The notes under the pieces: model-generated
What the model was told of the DNA's origin: nothing
Seen by the model: the letters and a program-made list of their open reading frames with translations, nothing else
Databases searched by the model: none
NCBI RefSeq assembly: GCF_002221505.1
Contig: NZ_CP011036.1
Location: 1,488,001 to 1,552,000, forward strand
DNA length: 64,000 nt
Origin: Pseudoalteromonas nigrifaciens
GTDB taxonomy: Bacteria; Pseudomonadota; Gammaproteobacteria; Enterobacterales; Alteromonadaceae
Reading direction: 5' to 3'
Position numbers and translations under genes: made by a program
Part shown: in pieces, positions 52,922 to 62,364 of the stretch
Position numbering within the stretch: position 1 is the first letter of the stretch
Layout: each line of letters opens with the position of its first letter

Positions 52922-53542
52922 ATATAAACACACTAAAAACAAACAACAACGTTATATTGCCTTATTATGTATAGCCTCCTTAGTGCTATGCATTTGTGGA
53001 GACGTGGTAAATTTTAATTTAAATAATCAATATTACCGTTATAACGAGGTAATTAAGCACGACTATTTAGCTGACTCTGTATGGTTTTTTGTACCCGGAT
53101 ACAGCTTACTCTTTATTGCTGTGTTGTTGGCGAGCCGTAGTTTAGTTATGTATCCATTATATTATGTGGCTGCTTATTTAGGGGGCACGCTATTAATATC
53201 GCTGCTTTGTTTTTATTTTATGCATATTCCAGAGGCAGGTTATTATGTACTGCTATTAACCGGGCTTCATAGTTTTGTTATAACCAGTGTGGGATTAATG
53301 AGTTTAGTGCTGCTTAATACATATTGCGGGTTAAACGCACCTTTGGGAGTATGGCTGGTTAGTTTAGGGTTAGTATTAGCGGCAATTGCCGATGCATTAA
53401 TTGGTTTATATTGGATTTATGGGAACAGCGGTGAAGGGTACTTTCCACAAATTAGGTATATAAATTGGATAATTTATATTAGCTCGCAATGCTTAGTTAT
53501 TCATTTAGCTAAAATAAATATAACCTACAAGCTGGGTTAATA

Positions 53543-53573
53543 AAAAAGCCGCTAATAAATTCAGCGGCTTTTT
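53543..53573. terminator. bidirectional terminator before metG
   Basis: AAAAAGCCGCT (53543-53553), 9-nt loop, AGCGGCTTTTT (53563-53573), directly after the disrupted gene and shared with converging metG. Confidence 0.92.
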
Positions 53574-53618
53574 ACATTAACAAAAATATTAACGCAAATA
53601 TAAATTTATAAGCAAAGC

Positions 53619-55640
53619 TTACATTACACGCATGCCAGGCTCTGAGCCGTCGTCTGGGTTAAGAATGTAAATCTCTTTACCGCCAGGCCCTGCAGCTAAT
53701 ACCATGCCTTCTGACATACCAAAACGCATTTTTCGTGGTTTAAGGTTAGCAACCATAACAGTAAGCTTACCTTCAATATCCTCTGGAGCGTAAGCCGATT
53801 TGATACCCGCAAACACTTGGCGCGTTTCGCCGCCTAAATCAAGTGTTAGCTTAAGTAGTTTATCGGCGCCTTCTACGTGCTCAGCTTTAGCAATTTTTGC
53901 TACGCGTAAGTCTACTTTTGCAAAGTCGTCAAATTCAATTTCATCACAAATTGGCTCTTTAGCCAGTGGGCTATTAGGGTCAATGGTCACTTTTGATTCT
54001 AAGCTTTCTTTTGACTCCTCAACCATTTTATTTACTTTGTCCATTTCTACACGTTGCATTAACGGTTTAAATTTATTGATTGGGTGGCTTACTAATGCAT
54101 TTTGCACGCCGTCCCATGCAAGGTCGTCATTTAAGAATGCTTCTACGTTATCGGCCATTTCAGGCAGTACAGGCTTTAAGTAGGTAATTAACACGCGGAA
54201 TAAGTTAAGCCCTAATGAGCAAACTTCGTGCGCTTCTTGTTGTTTAGTTTCGTCTTTAATGAGTACCCAAGGTGCTGCGGCATCTATAAATTGGTTTGCT
54301 TTGTCGGCAAGCGCCATTATTTCACGAATTGCACGGCTAAACTCACGGTTTTCGTAATGGGCTGTAATGCTTGGTGCAGCTGCTTGAAATTCTTTAAGCA
54401 ACTGGGGTTGCATAACGGTTGCGCTTAGCTTGCCATCAAACTTTTTAGTAATAAAGCCTGCACAACGGCTTGCTATATTTACTACTTTACCTACTAGGTC
54501 TGAGTTTACGCGTTGCGCAAAGTCCTCTAGGTTTAAATCAAGATCAACAATGCCGCCGCTTAATTTTGCCGCGTAATAGTAACGTAAATATTCTGGGTTT
54601 AAATTATCTAAATAAGTACGTGCTTTAATAAACGTGCCTTTCGATTTAGACATTTTTTCGCCATTTACGGTAACAAAACCGTGGGCAAATACGTTAGTTG
54701 GCTTTCTAAAGTTAGCGCCTTCTAACATTGCTGGCCAAAATAAACTATGAAAATAAATAATGTCTTTACCAATAAAGTGGTAAAGCTCAGCGTCTGAATC
54801 TGCAGCCCAAAAAGCATCAAAGTCGATACCTTTTTTATCACACAGGTTTTTAAAGCTGGCCATATAACCAATAGGCGCATCTAACCAAACGTAGAAGTAT
54901 TTACCTGGTGCGTTTGGTATTTCAAAACCAAAGTAAGGCGCATCACGGCTAATATCCCACTGTTGCAGGCCATCAGTAAACCATTCATCAAGCTTGTTAG
55001 CCATTTCTTGCTGAATAGTACCCGAGTGTAACCACTCTTTTAACATGCCTTCAAATGCTGGCAGATCAAAAAAGTAATGCTCAGAGTCTTTTAAAATAGG
55101 CTCAGCACCAGACATAACCGAGCGCGGGTTAATTAAATCTGTAGGACTATATGTTGCACCACATGAGTCGCAGTTGTCGCCATTTTGATTTTCAGACTTA
55201 CAGGTTGGGCACGTACCGGTTACAAAGCGATCGGGTAAAAATATGCCTTTTTCTGGGTCGAATAACTGCGAAATAGTGTGCCTTTTAATATGCCCTGCAT
55301 CGTTTAGGCGATTATAAATAAGCTCACTCAGCTCTTTGTTTTCTTGGCTGTGGGTACTGTGATAATTATCAAACTTAATATTAAAGTCGGCAAAGTCGCG
55401 TTGACGCTCAATACTTACTTTTTCTACCGCTTCTTCAGGCGTGATCCCTTGCTTTTGCGCGTTAAGCATAATAGGCGTGCCATGGGCATCGTCGGCGCAA
55501 ACATAATAGGCTTCGTGGCCTTGTAGTTTTTGAAAACGTGACCAAATATCAGTTTGAATATATTCCAATAAATGACCTAAGTGAGTAGGGCCATTTGCAT
55601 AAGGTAATGCGCTGGTAATCAGGATCTTTCGCTGTGCCAT
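53619..55640 (-). CDS. metG: methionyl-tRNA synthetase
   Basis: 673-aa class I synthetase. The HIGH motif is HLGH in [17 protein letters not shown], the zinc knuckle is [17 protein letters not shown], and KMSKS appears in [12 protein letters not shown] (~residue 335). The C-terminal OB-fold tRNA-binding domain starts at [20 protein letters not shown] (~575). It charges initiator and elongator tRNA-Met. ATG 55640 ([17 protein letters not shown]) is preferred to the in-frame ATG six bases upstream. It is divergent from apbC, the arrangement seen in many gammaproteobacteria (metG-mrp). Confidence 0.96.
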
Positions 55641-55816
55641 AATCATTCCGAATTGACGGTTCCTATTAAGGAACGGATGAAAATCATTAATTTATTTACA
55701 AGCTGAGCGCTAACAACGCAACAGCTTGTGGATTTGTATTAATTGACTGGTGTTAATGCCCTGAATGTTACATAATTCCGAGGCACTTTTCATCAAAGAA
55801 ACGTTATTTAATTACT

Positions 55817-56893
55817 ATGTTTGGACTGTCGAAACTATTCTCTTCTAAATCGGTGCAAAAACAACCGATCTTTGCTGCTTTAGCCGCGTATCGTAGTGCC
55901 GCTTTTGCTGTGGGTATTGATGAAAGCTTCATTAAGAATATCACCCAAAACGACGATAAATCGCTCACTATTACTTTAATTTTGCCATTTGCTGCACAGT
56001 CAGAAATGCCAATGGTGGCAGAGCATGTTACTAACGCTCTCAAGGTGGCAGTAACTGTGTCGGCCACGGTAGAGCTTAAAGAGCCTGCAAAATTTAAAAC
56101 AATTAAACATATTGTGCTTATTGCTTCAGGTAAAGGCGGGGTGGGTAAATCGACTACTGCTGTTAATTTAGCAGGCGCGCTGCACAGCGAAGGCGCAAAA
56201 GTTGGTATTTTAGATGCCGACATTTATGGCCCGTCAATCCCTATGCTTTTAGGCTTGGTAGGCGCAGAGCCCATCACTAAAGATAACAAACAGTTACAGC
56301 CTTTTGATGCAAACGGTATTAAAGCACAATCAATCGGCTTTTTAGTACCCAGCGATGACGCCACTGTATGGCGCGGGCCTATGGCATCGGGGGCGCTTAG
56401 CCAGCTACTAAATGAAACTGATTGGGGCGAGCTTGACTACCTTATTGTTGATATGCCACCAGGTACGGGTGACATTCAACTTACTATGAGCCAAAAAGTA
56501 CCGGCAAGTGGCACAGTAATTGTTACCACACCCCAAGATTTAGCCTTAGCCGATGCGCAAAAAGGCATCGCCATGTTTAATAAAGTAAACGTGCCAGTGC
56601 TGGGCTTAATTGAAAATATGAGCCATTACATTTGCAGCCACTGCGGCGAGGCAAACCACGTATTTGGTAAAGATGGCGCACAAAAACTAGCACACAAGCA
56701 CGGCGTTCCTGTGCTATCACATATTCCGCTTGCAATAGATATTCGAGAATACTCTGAGCAGGGCAAACTTATTGCTTGCGATAACACTGCAGCAATAAGC
56801 AAAACTTACAGCGCAGCAGCGCGGCTTATAGCCAGCACGCTTTACTATCAACAGCATCACAACTCGGTAGAGATTGTGATTACGGATGATTAA
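55817..56893 (+). CDS. apbC: Mrp/ApbC iron-sulfur cluster carrier
   Basis: 358-aa P-loop NTPase. The Walker A deviant motif is SGKGGVGKSTTAVNLA (~residue 103-118), with ILDADIYGPSIPMLLG and DMPPGTGDIQLTMSQ (Walker B and switch). The cluster-binding CxxC is HYICSHCGEANHVFG (~275). An N-terminal MIP18-like part (1-~90) is retained. It binds a [4Fe-4S] cluster as a dimer and transfers it to apoproteins. It is followed by dcd with a 6-bp gap, so they are probably cotranscribed. Confidence 0.95.
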   Translation: MFGLSKLFSSKSVQKQPIFAALAAYRSAAFAVGIDESFIKNITQNDDKSLTITLILPFAAQSEMPMVAEHVTNALKVAVTVSATVELKEPAKFKTIKHIVLIASGKGGVGKSTTAVNLAGALHSEGAKVGILDADIYGPSIPMLLGLVGAEPITKDNKQLQPFDANGIKAQSIGFLVPSDDATVWRGPMASGALSQLLNETDWGELDYLIVDMPPGTGDIQLTMSQKVPASGTVIVTTPQDLALADAQKGIAMFNKVNVPVLGLIENMSHYICSHCGEANHVFGKDGAQKLAHKHGVPVLSHIPLAIDIREYSEQGKLIACDNTAAISKTYSAAARLIASTLYYQQHHNSVEIVITDD

Positions 56894-56899
56894 TACACC

Positions 56900-57484
56900 A
56901 TGAGACTTTCAGATACACATATTAAAGAATACCTAAACGATGGCCGTATTGTTATTGAGCCTGCACCTACAGATGAGATGATTTCGGGTGTTACTGCCGA
57001 CTTACGCTTAGGTAATAAATTTAGAACTTTTCATGCACATACAGCAGCATATGTAGATTTAAGTGGCCCTAAAGATCAGCTCAATAAAGCCATGGAGTCA
57101 ATCATGAGCGACGAAATTGTGCTAGATGAAGGCGAAGCATTTTTTTTACACCCAGGCGAGCTTGCACTGGCTATTACCTATGAAAAAGTAACACTGCCAG
57201 CAGACATTGTAGGCTGGCTAGATGGACGTTCATCGCTGGCACGATTAGGTTTAATGGTGCATGTAACCGCGCATCGAATTGATCCCGGTTGGAGTGGTAA
57301 TATTGTTTTAGAGTTTTATAACTCAGGTAAACTCCCTTTAGCACTAAGACCTATGATGAAAATTGGTGCTATGAGTTTTGAAACACTTACAGGCCCTTGT
57401 GCTAATCCTTACAATACGCGTAAAGATGCTAAGTACAAAGATCAAAACAGTGCCGTAGCAAGTCGTATTAGCGATGACAGGTAA
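56900..57484 (+). CDS. dcd: dCTP deaminase
   Basis: 194-aa trimeric enzyme that deaminates dCTP to dUTP, supplying dTMP synthesis. Length equals E. coli Dcd (193). Motifs: [20 protein letters not shown] (catalytic Glu/Ser region with Arg-Ser-Ser), [20 protein letters not shown] and [12 protein letters not shown]. It starts at ATG 56900, just after apbC, matching the usual mrp-dcd linkage. Confidence 0.96.
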   Translation: MRLSDTHIKEYLNDGRIVIEPAPTDEMISGVTADLRLGNKFRTFHAHTAAYVDLSGPKDQLNKAMESIMSDEIVLDEGEAFFLHPGELALAITYEKVTLPADIVGWLDGRSSLARLGLMVHVTAHRIDPGWSGNIVLEFYNSGKLPLALRPMMKIGAMSFETLTGPCANPYNTRKDAKYKDQNSAVASRISDDR

Positions 57485-57501
57485 TGATTAAATAAAGCAC
57501 T

Positions 57502-58299
57502 TTACTCATCTAACTTATGAAGCGCATAACCCAGTAATTCAAAATATTGGTTAAGCGCTTTATTTGCAGCGTTAATGTGCTCATCATCTGGGTATATTAA
57601 ATCACTACTTTTTAGCCCACTGACTAAAAAGCTATTTTTTATATGCGGGTGGCTGGCTATACAGGCTTCAAAGCAACGCGCTGCTAGCTCCTCGGGCATA
57701 CTCATGTAATTCATATTTTTTGCTTTATCGTATTCAATGCACGTTTGTACAAATCGGTTTGCAGTAATGCCCTGTGCATCTAAAAACACGTTTTTGTAAA
57801 AGTCATTAAGCGTATTATTGAGCGGATGCGATAAATTAGGCGTGTTTGATAACCACAGTTTAGACGCAAAACCAAAGCGTGGTTTTGCTGCAAATAAATG
57901 CTCACTTATATGATGATCAAAAGCATGAAACCATTCATGGGCGAGCGCACCACCGCCGGCATTTTTTGCAAGTGTAAGCGTTTGGCTAGCTGCATTATAA
58001 TGCGCTTGTACATGCTTTTGTCCGCCAGCACCAAACGCAAAATTGAGTTTACCGCGCAGGCCAATTGCTTTAGGTGGTAAGTGCAGTATTTGTGCTAAGT
58101 CGGCAAGCGCATCATAAATTAAATTTGCACTAATGTAGCGCTCTTCTTTGTTTACCCATTTACCTACCACCATAGATCTAAAACCGAAAGTGTCTCTTAT
58201 ATCGCAAAAATCAACTTGATCGTCAAAACGATAATCGGGACCTTGACGGCTAAAGCCGCGTTTTAATCTATTTTGATAGTTACGCATCGCTAATATCAT
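57502..58299 (-). CDS. CLCA_X-family protein with HExxH metal motif
   Basis: 265-aa cytoplasmic protein. The segment LRGKLNFAFGAGGQKHVQAH plus LTLAKNAGGGALAHEWFHAF (HEWFH, then DHH) is a gluzincin-like zinc site. It resembles the LPD1 polyvalent-protein domain and the CLCA_X annotation used for Alteromonadales. No signal peptide. It could be a peptidase or a metal-dependent hydrolase; activity is unproven. It is convergent with dcd (17 bp). ATG 58299 has no clear ribosome site; ATG 58287 is an alternative. Confidence 0.78.
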   Translation of the reverse strand: MILAMRNYQNRLKRGFSRQGPDYRFDDQVDFCDIRDTFGFRSMVVGKWVNKEERYISANLIYDALADLAQILHLPPKAIGLRGKLNFAFGAGGQKHVQAHYNAASQTLTLAKNAGGGALAHEWFHAFDHHISEHLFAAKPRFGFASKLWLSNTPNLSHPLNNTLNDFYKNVFLDAQGITANRFVQTCIEYDKAKNMNYMSMPEELAARCFEACIASHPHIKNSFLVSGLKSSDLIYPDDEHINAANKALNQYFELLGYALHKLDE

Positions 58300-58319
58300 T
58301 TATAAAAACTAATCATAAA

Positions 58320-58913
58320 TTATAAGTAACGTGCTTTTACGTGAGCAGGCATGTGATGGGTTTGTTTTTGTATTAATTCATCAAGTAAATTATAAAGTGG
58401 GGCAGGGTTTAACTGTTCAATAAGCTGTAAGCTATGTGCAACGGCCTCAAGCGTTGACAAGCTATCTGCGCGGGGAGCTTTACGTATTGTGTAACGATTT
58501 TTAGGTAAATTAGCAAAGCTTACAGTTTGAAACCGTTGCAGTAGCGAGCTTAGCTGTAAAATTTTATAGGCTTTTTTCCATGTACCATCAATAACAATTA
58601 AATGCGTAATAGGTAGTAGTGTGTTTAGCGCGTCGTTATTATCTAAATTTATAGCCTGCTCATTAGGGTAAAGTAAAACGGTTGAGCTGACAGGTAGGGC
58701 ACGAAGCTGCGCAAAGTCGTTATTACTTTCGCCTTTGATTATTTGGCAATCAGCTAGGCATAAATTTAATAGTTTAGCCGTGTTTTTTGTTACTTTTTCT
58801 TCACTAGGGTGCTGTAAAATAATTACTTTTACTTTATTGTTAATAGAGGTTACAGCACTGCAAATACAAGTATTAAGTGCGAACAAACAAAAATTACACA
58901 GTGAGCGAGCCAT
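58320..58913 (-). CDS. DTW-domain tRNA-uridine aminocarboxypropyltransferase
   Basis: 197-aa protein. An N-terminal Cys cluster, CNFCLFALNTCICSAV, binds zinc. It is followed by VKVIILQHPSEEKVTKNTAK, the DTW-like motif IVIDGTWKKAYKIL (~residue 105) and LPKNRYTIRKAPRADSLSTL, all typical of the DTW family that makes acp3U in tRNA using SAM (E. coli TapT). The motif reads DGTW rather than DTW, as in many members. It is a monocistronic gene or co-transcribed with the CLCA_X gene (20-bp gap). Confidence 0.92.
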   Translation of the reverse strand: MARSLCNFCLFALNTCICSAVTSINNKVKVIILQHPSEEKVTKNTAKLLNLCLADCQIIKGESNNDFAQLRALPVSSTVLLYPNEQAINLDNNDALNTLLPITHLIVIDGTWKKAYKILQLSSLLQRFQTVSFANLPKNRYTIRKAPRADSLSTLEAVAHSLQLIEQLNPAPLYNLLDELIQKQTHHMPAHVKARYL

Positions 58914-59050
58914 TTAAACTACTTTTGGTGAAGGTACATTATGAGTAATTATACATTTATAAGGTAATTAAGTTGGATTTTTTTACGCTTAGCTATAGAG
59001 TGTTATAGATTAAGGTTAATTAAGTATAGATTGTTTTTAAGGGTTAAAAT

Positions 59051-59395
59051 ATGACAGAAGTAAGTATTAACGAAGCAGCATTAGAGAGTATGGAATCGTT
59101 ATTAGGTGAGCAATTTGCAGCTACTCTCGACTTTTGTTGTGTGGAATTTGAGCGCTTAGGCTCAGAAGTGTTGGCCACAATTGGGCAAGATAAAGAAGCG
59201 TCGGTGCGCCACGCTCATAGTTTAAAGTCGAATGCGGCTCAATTTGGTGCCGATAGCTTGGCCGCGGTAGCGGGTGAAATTGAACAAAGTTTAAATAACG
59301 ATAACTTAGCTCAAGCCACTGCTGCATCAGCGCAGTTAATGACGCAAGTGACGCAATCTCAAACGCTATTAAATAACTGGTTGGCATCACGTTAA
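59051..59395 (+). CDS. Hpt-domain phosphotransfer protein
   Basis: 114-aa four-helix histidine phosphotransferase. The phosphorylated His lies in SVRHAHSLKSNAAQFGADSL (~residue 56, H-S-L-K-S). It passes phosphate between a hybrid histidine kinase and a response regulator in the cytoplasm. No partner is adjacent, so it is an orphan phosphorelay protein. The gene is alone between the DTW gene and alaA. Confidence 0.9.
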   Translation: MTEVSINEAALESMESLLGEQFAATLDFCCVEFERLGSEVLATIGQDKEASVRHAHSLKSNAAQFGADSLAAVAGEIEQSLNNDNLAQATAASAQLMTQVTQSQTLLNNWLASR

Positions 59396-59525
59396 GCAGA
59401 TAAGTAAAGGCGTAGGTTTAGGCATTAAACATGAATTTATTTCAGTATTAAGTTACTAAATTGACTAGTGTTTTACGTCTTTACTAAGTTATTCTAAGGG
59501 TTATTCGTGCCCTTTAGAGGTAGTA

Positions 59526-60743
59526 ATGTCAGAAATTAAAATGAGTCATAAATTAGACGGTGTCTGTTATGACATTCGCGGCCCTGTTTTAGTCCAAGCT
59601 AAAAAAATGGAAGACGAAGGCCAAAAAGTTTTAAAGCTAAACATTGGTAATCCGGCTGCGTTTGGCTTTGATATGCCAGAAGATATGCACCGCGATATTA
59701 TTCGCAATTTATATTCAGCCCAAGGTTATTGTGATTCTAAAGGGCTTTATTCGGCGCGGGTGGCTATTTATCAGCATTATCAACAACGCGGTTTATATAA
59801 TTTAGATGTAGATAACATTTATATTGGCAATGGCGTTAGCGAACTGATTCAAATGGTTACGCAGGCATTGTTAAATAATGACGATGAAGTGCTGATCCCC
59901 GCTCCCGATTACCCTCTGTGGACCGCTGCAGTAAAGCTCTCTGGTGGCAATCCGGTGCATTATTTATGTGATGAAGAGCAAGATTGGTTTCCGGATATTG
60001 CTGATATAAAAAGTAAAATCACCTCTAAAACCAAAGCATTAGTATTGATCAATCCAAATAACCCGACAGGGGCTGTGTATAGCGATGATTTACTGCAGCA
60101 GTTAATTGACATAGCGCGTGAGCACAAGTTACTACTGTTAAGTGATGAAATTTACGAAAAGATTTTATACGACGGCATTACGCATAGCTCAATTGGTGCA
60201 CTGTGCGACGATGTGCCTATTATTACCTTTAACGGTTTAGCAAAAACGTACCGTGCTGCTGGCCTAAGAATGGGCTGGATGGTGTTAAGTGGGCGTACGT
60301 CGGTTATGAGTGACTTACGCAAAGGCCTAGAAATTTTATCATCTATGCGTTTGTGCGCTAACGTACCTGCTCAATATGCCATTCAACAAGCATTGGGCGG
60401 AGTACAATCAATCGACAACCTAATTAATCCAGGCGGGCGTTTGTATGTACAGCGTGATATAGCGTGGCGCGGGCTCAATGCAATAGAGGGTATTAGCTGC
60501 GTAAAACCAAAAGGTGCCTTATATGCTTTTGCTAAAGTAGATACCGCGCGCTTTAATATTAAAAGCGATGAGCAAATGATGTTTGATTTACTCAAAGCCG
60601 AAAAAATATTACTGGTGCATGGGCGTGCATTTAACTGGCCTGAGCCTGATCATTTTAGATTGGTGTTTTTACCCAACAAAGATGATTTAACGGATGCGAT
60701 GACTAAAATGCAGCGCTTTTTTAAAGATTACCGACAAGGCTAA
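59526..60743 (+). CDS. alaA: glutamate-pyruvate aminotransferase
   Basis: 405-aa class I PLP aminotransferase of the AlaA (YfbQ) group. The PLP lysine is in TFNGLAKTYRAAGLRMGWMV (~residue 240). LVLINPNNPTGAVYSDDLLQ, LSDEIYEKILYDG and RLVFLPNKDDL (Arg) complete the fold-type I marks. It converts pyruvate and glutamate to alanine and 2-oxoglutarate. The start has GAGG upstream. A strong terminator follows. Confidence 0.95.
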   Translation: MSEIKMSHKLDGVCYDIRGPVLVQAKKMEDEGQKVLKLNIGNPAAFGFDMPEDMHRDIIRNLYSAQGYCDSKGLYSARVAIYQHYQQRGLYNLDVDNIYIGNGVSELIQMVTQALLNNDDEVLIPAPDYPLWTAAVKLSGGNPVHYLCDEEQDWFPDIADIKSKITSKTKALVLINPNNPTGAVYSDDLLQQLIDIAREHKLLLLSDEIYEKILYDGITHSSIGALCDDVPIITFNGLAKTYRAAGLRMGWMVLSGRTSVMSDLRKGLEILSSMRLCANVPAQYAIQQALGGVQSIDNLINPGGRLYVQRDIAWRGLNAIEGISCVKPKGALYAFAKVDTARFNIKSDEQMMFDLLKAEKILLVHGRAFNWPEPDHFRLVFLPNKDDLTDAMTKMQRFFKDYRQG

Positions 60744-60758
60744 CTTTTAAAACACACA

Positions 60759-60786
60759 AAAAACGAGCCAATTTAGGCTCGTTTTT
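60759..60786. terminator. terminator after alaA
   Basis: AAAAACGAGCC (60759-60769), 6-nt loop, GGCTCGTTTTT (60776-60786), usable from both sides. Confidence 0.92.
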
Positions 60787-60814
60787 ACTTATGCTAAAGT
60801 TAATATAATTGCTA

Positions 60815-61282
60815 TTAATAGGCTTTATCAACACGTACGCTGTTATCGTTTAAATACACCAGCCTTACACTATCGCCTTTGCTAAAGCGCATTGATTGGT
60901 CTTGATTTTGAACCACCATAAATTGATCGCCATTTTCAACTTGTATTAATAACTCTACTAAACGAGTTTGTTGGTAATGGCTTTTTTGCTGTTGATTATG
61001 CGCTACATTGCCGCCTATCACTGAGCCCAAAATAGTAGCAACAGTACGCCCGCTGCCACCGCCAAACTGATTACCAACAACGCCGCCAAGCAAAGCGCCG
61101 CCAAATGTTTTCCAACCACTACTTTGATCTTGTACTAGCTCTTGCTCAGTAATATTACGCACTGATTGCACATCGCCAAATAGCACTTGTTGTACTGCTA
61201 CTGCTTTATTGCGCTCGTAATTAGCCAATGCAGGTGCGCTAATTGTAAGTAATGTACACATTAATACAGTAATCGCTTTCAT
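60815..61282 (-). CDS. glycine-zipper 2TM exported protein
   Basis: 155-aa protein with a Sec signal peptide (ITVLMCTLLTISAPALAN). A glycine-zipper pair, FGGALLGGVVGNQFGGGSGR and ATILGSVIGGNVAH, lies at ~62-95 and is followed by VELLIQVENGDQFMVVQNQD, as in SlyB/PcP-like outer-membrane proteins. It lacks a lipobox, so it is probably a periplasmic or outer-membrane protein. It is last in the minus-strand run of envelope genes, 16 bp after lpoB, and is likely cotranscribed. Confidence 0.85.
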   Translation of the reverse strand: MKAITVLMCTLLTISAPALANYERNKAVAVQQVLFGDVQSVRNITEQELVQDQSSGWKTFGGALLGGVVGNQFGGGSGRTVATILGSVIGGNVAHNQQQKSHYQQTRLVELLIQVENGDQFMVVQNQDQSMRFSKGDSVRLVYLNDNSVRVDKAY

Positions 61283-61298
61283 AATTAACTCCTATTGA

Positions 61299-61919
61299 CT
61301 ACCAGCCAAAGGTTGATTTTTCTTTCGTTTTACGAATTTCTGTTTCGTCAGCCCATTCAACTAAGCCACTTTCCATATCCATTAAACGCATGGTAAATTT
61401 ATAGTATACGTCTGATTTGTCAGCATTGGATTTAACTATGCTTGATAAGTTGCCGTACAGCATATACTGCGCACCAATTTGTTTACCAAATGCCACAGCA
61501 GTCGTGGGGTTAACTAATGCATCTTCGTTTTGAAATTTAAGCTGCTCACGTATAGCTTCAACTCGGGTCATATCAACAAATCTAAATTTTCCGCTACGCA
61601 GTAACTGAGTTGAAATAGAGTCGGTGATTGATTCGGTATCAATGTGCTCGCTGGTTTTGTTTTTAATTCTTTCAACAAATACCACAGGGCGTTTATTGGC
61701 GGTCATGGTGCCAACAACCGGAGAGCTTAATAGTGAATCGGTCATTTGGCTGGCTACTTTTTGTAAATCGGTAGAGCCAAAGTTAATGTCAGTGGTTTCT
61801 ACGGCTTGTGCGTCGCCATAACTAACTACCGCTTTATTTGCACAACCACTTAATACTAATGCACTTAAACCAATAAGCGCGTAAGTTGAAGCTGTTTTGA
61901 TTTTTTTACGTATGATCAT
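61299..61919 (-). CDS. lpoB: LpoB, outer-membrane activator of PBP1b
   Basis: 206-aa lipoprotein, lipobox LSGC (Cys26). It continues with FGSTDLQKVASQMTDSLLSS, ERIKNKTSEHIDTESITDSI and LRSGKFRFVDMTRVEAIREQ, matching LpoB of enterics. It reaches through peptidoglycan to stimulate the glycan polymerase PBP1b. It starts 11 bp after the YcfL gene and 16 bp before the glycine-zipper gene. Confidence 0.92.
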   Translation of the reverse strand: MIIRKKIKTASTYALIGLSALVLSGCANKAVVSYGDAQAVETTDINFGSTDLQKVASQMTDSLLSSPVVGTMTANKRPVVFVERIKNKTSEHIDTESITDSISTQLLRSGKFRFVDMTRVEAIREQLKFQNEDALVNPTTAVAFGKQIGAQYMLYGNLSSIVKSNADKSDVYYKFTMRLMDMESGLVEWADETEIRKTKEKSTFGW

Positions 61920-61930
61920 TGTTATTTCCT

Positions 61931-62356
61931 TTATTCTTTAAATTCTTGCGCATCGGTAGACACTTCTCTTACTGCTAATGAGAAGGTAACTGCATCTGGG
62001 CTGGGTGCTAGCCCTGGTAATTGTGTTTGTGCAAAGCCAAATAAGGTAATTGCTTGCCAAGGGGAGTGATTACCCTTAATAACAAAGCCGTCTTTGTCGT
62101 ACCAATTAAATTGATACTGTAAGTATTGCGACTTTTTATATTGGCTTGCTAAGGTAACTACCACGTCAGTTAATTGGTTTGTTTGACGTGTTTTTACGTC
62201 ACTAATAGCTAGTTTCTCACCAAGCTCTGGGTTATCAACACGTAGTTGCTGATTAAATGTTTTATTACCTTGCTCAATTACTATACCCGATGTGTCTGGT
62301 TTGCCAGCACAGGCACTGAGTATTAAAACCGCAAATAATGGCATTATGTATCTCAT
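61931..62356 (-). CDS. ycfL: YcfL-family lipoprotein (DUF1425)
   Basis: 141-aa lipoprotein, lipobox LSAC (Cys16). It continues GKPDTSGIVIEQGNKTFNQQ and QYLQYQFNWYDKDGFVIKGN, the YcfL pattern, and APSPDAVTFSLAVRE near the end. In E. coli ycfL lies beside lpoB, as here. Function is unknown; it probably helps peptidoglycan assembly. It is 8 bp after the COG3014 gene. Confidence 0.9.
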   Translation of the reverse strand: MRYIMPLFAVLILSACAGKPDTSGIVIEQGNKTFNQQLRVDNPELGEKLAISDVKTRQTNQLTDVVVTLASQYKKSQYLQYQFNWYDKDGFVIKGNHSPWQAITLFGFAQTQLPGLAPSPDAVTFSLAVREVSTDAQEFKE

Positions 62357-62364
62357 AATCGCTC

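Larger units (their letters stand above)
51519..53540 (+). pseudogene. polytopic membrane-protein gene split by an ISAs1-family insertion
   Basis: The 5' part (51519-51688) encodes a start and two helices (SFLAWLAALFVGAAGIYGLW, VLLAIEIITLIILLFNSAS). The 3' part (from 52922) encodes about six more helices. Removing the element and one 10-bp duplicate joins the halves in frame (SITCWV-YKHTKNKQQR), giving 789 bp and 262 aa. The rejoined protein has eight predicted helices and a motif DALIGLYWIYGNSGEGYFPQ; overall it resembles a YhhN/lysoplasmalogenase-type protein, but weakly. Downstream of the element the frame stays open (52983 GTG), so a C-terminal piece could still be made. It ends at a terminator. 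Confidence 0.92.

Noticed and set aside
53619..55640. Plus-strand frames of 60-127 codons inside metG
   Set aside because: They are antisense shadows of a clearly coding gene.
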